Made by a program: the position numbers and the translations under genes. The notes below the pieces were generated by a model. That model was not told the origin of the DNA, made no database searches, and saw only the letters and a list, made by a program, of their open reading frames with translations. A stretch of DNA of 5,053 bases from Actinomycetota bacterium (GTDB lineage Bacteria > Actinomycetota > Thermoleophilia > RBG-16-64-13). Below are positions 4,982 to 5,053 of this stretch, piece by piece (the stretch's first letter is position 1; each line of letters opens with the position of its first letter). The stretch is from NCBI GenBank assembly GCA_003157225.1, contig PMIZ01000450.1, positions 284 to 5,336 of the forward strand. The letters are read 5' to 3'.

Positions 4982-5053
4982 CTCAGTCAGATGGAATTAT
5001 TATCGAAGGCCTGTCTCGGGCTGGGCATGACGTCGGCATTTGCTCCGACTTCT

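Overview
The window is almost entirely mobile DNA: three insertion sequences from three families, one nested inside another. The host is a bacterium of fairly high G+C. The genes carry good AGGAGG-type ribosome sites, one GTG start, and GC-rich third codon positions in the istA/istB genes. That fits an actinobacterial or thermophilic/anaerobic Gram-positive lineage, but no host housekeeping gene is present, so the taxonomy stays open.

Layout. (1) 1-413: one end of an IS256-family (mutator-type) element read on the minus strand. It holds the first 100 residues of the transposase and one terminal end at about 382-413. (2) 414-706: a gene-poor, AT-richer stretch with one short open frame (451-600) that looks like a gene remnant. 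(3) 713-4782: an IS21-family element with istA and istB on the plus strand. I infer its ends from TG...CA termini (TGATCAGCG / TGCTCAGCG) flanked by a direct repeat, CAGGTG, which extends to ACAGGTGT. (4) About 740-2277: an IS110-family element in the opposite orientation, sitting inside the left end of the IS21 element. Removing it gives an IS21 element of about 2.5 kb, a normal size for the family. (5) 4783-5053: flanking DNA with a possible fragment of a helix-turn-helix gene.

The most interesting part is the roughly 400 nt of non-coding DNA at 762-1165, just downstream of the IS110 transposase. On the transposase strand it is dense in self-complementary segments and carries two diverged copies of one hairpin module. 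It also contains two short segments, on either side of a small hairpin, that match the sequence at the element's own left junction in the geometry expected of a bridge-RNA/seekRNA loop. The long non-coding part lies 3' of the transposase, as described for the IS1111-type branch. It is a good candidate for the element's guide RNA, but the assignment is inference from one sequence.

How the genes work together: IstA (DDE transposase) and IstB (AAA+ ATPase helper) form a translationally coupled pair that would mobilise the IS21 element. The IS110 transposase (DEDD/serine recombinase) would act with its structured RNA. The IS110 insertion separates the outermost IS21 left end from its inner terminal repeats and has probably immobilised or impaired that IS21 copy.
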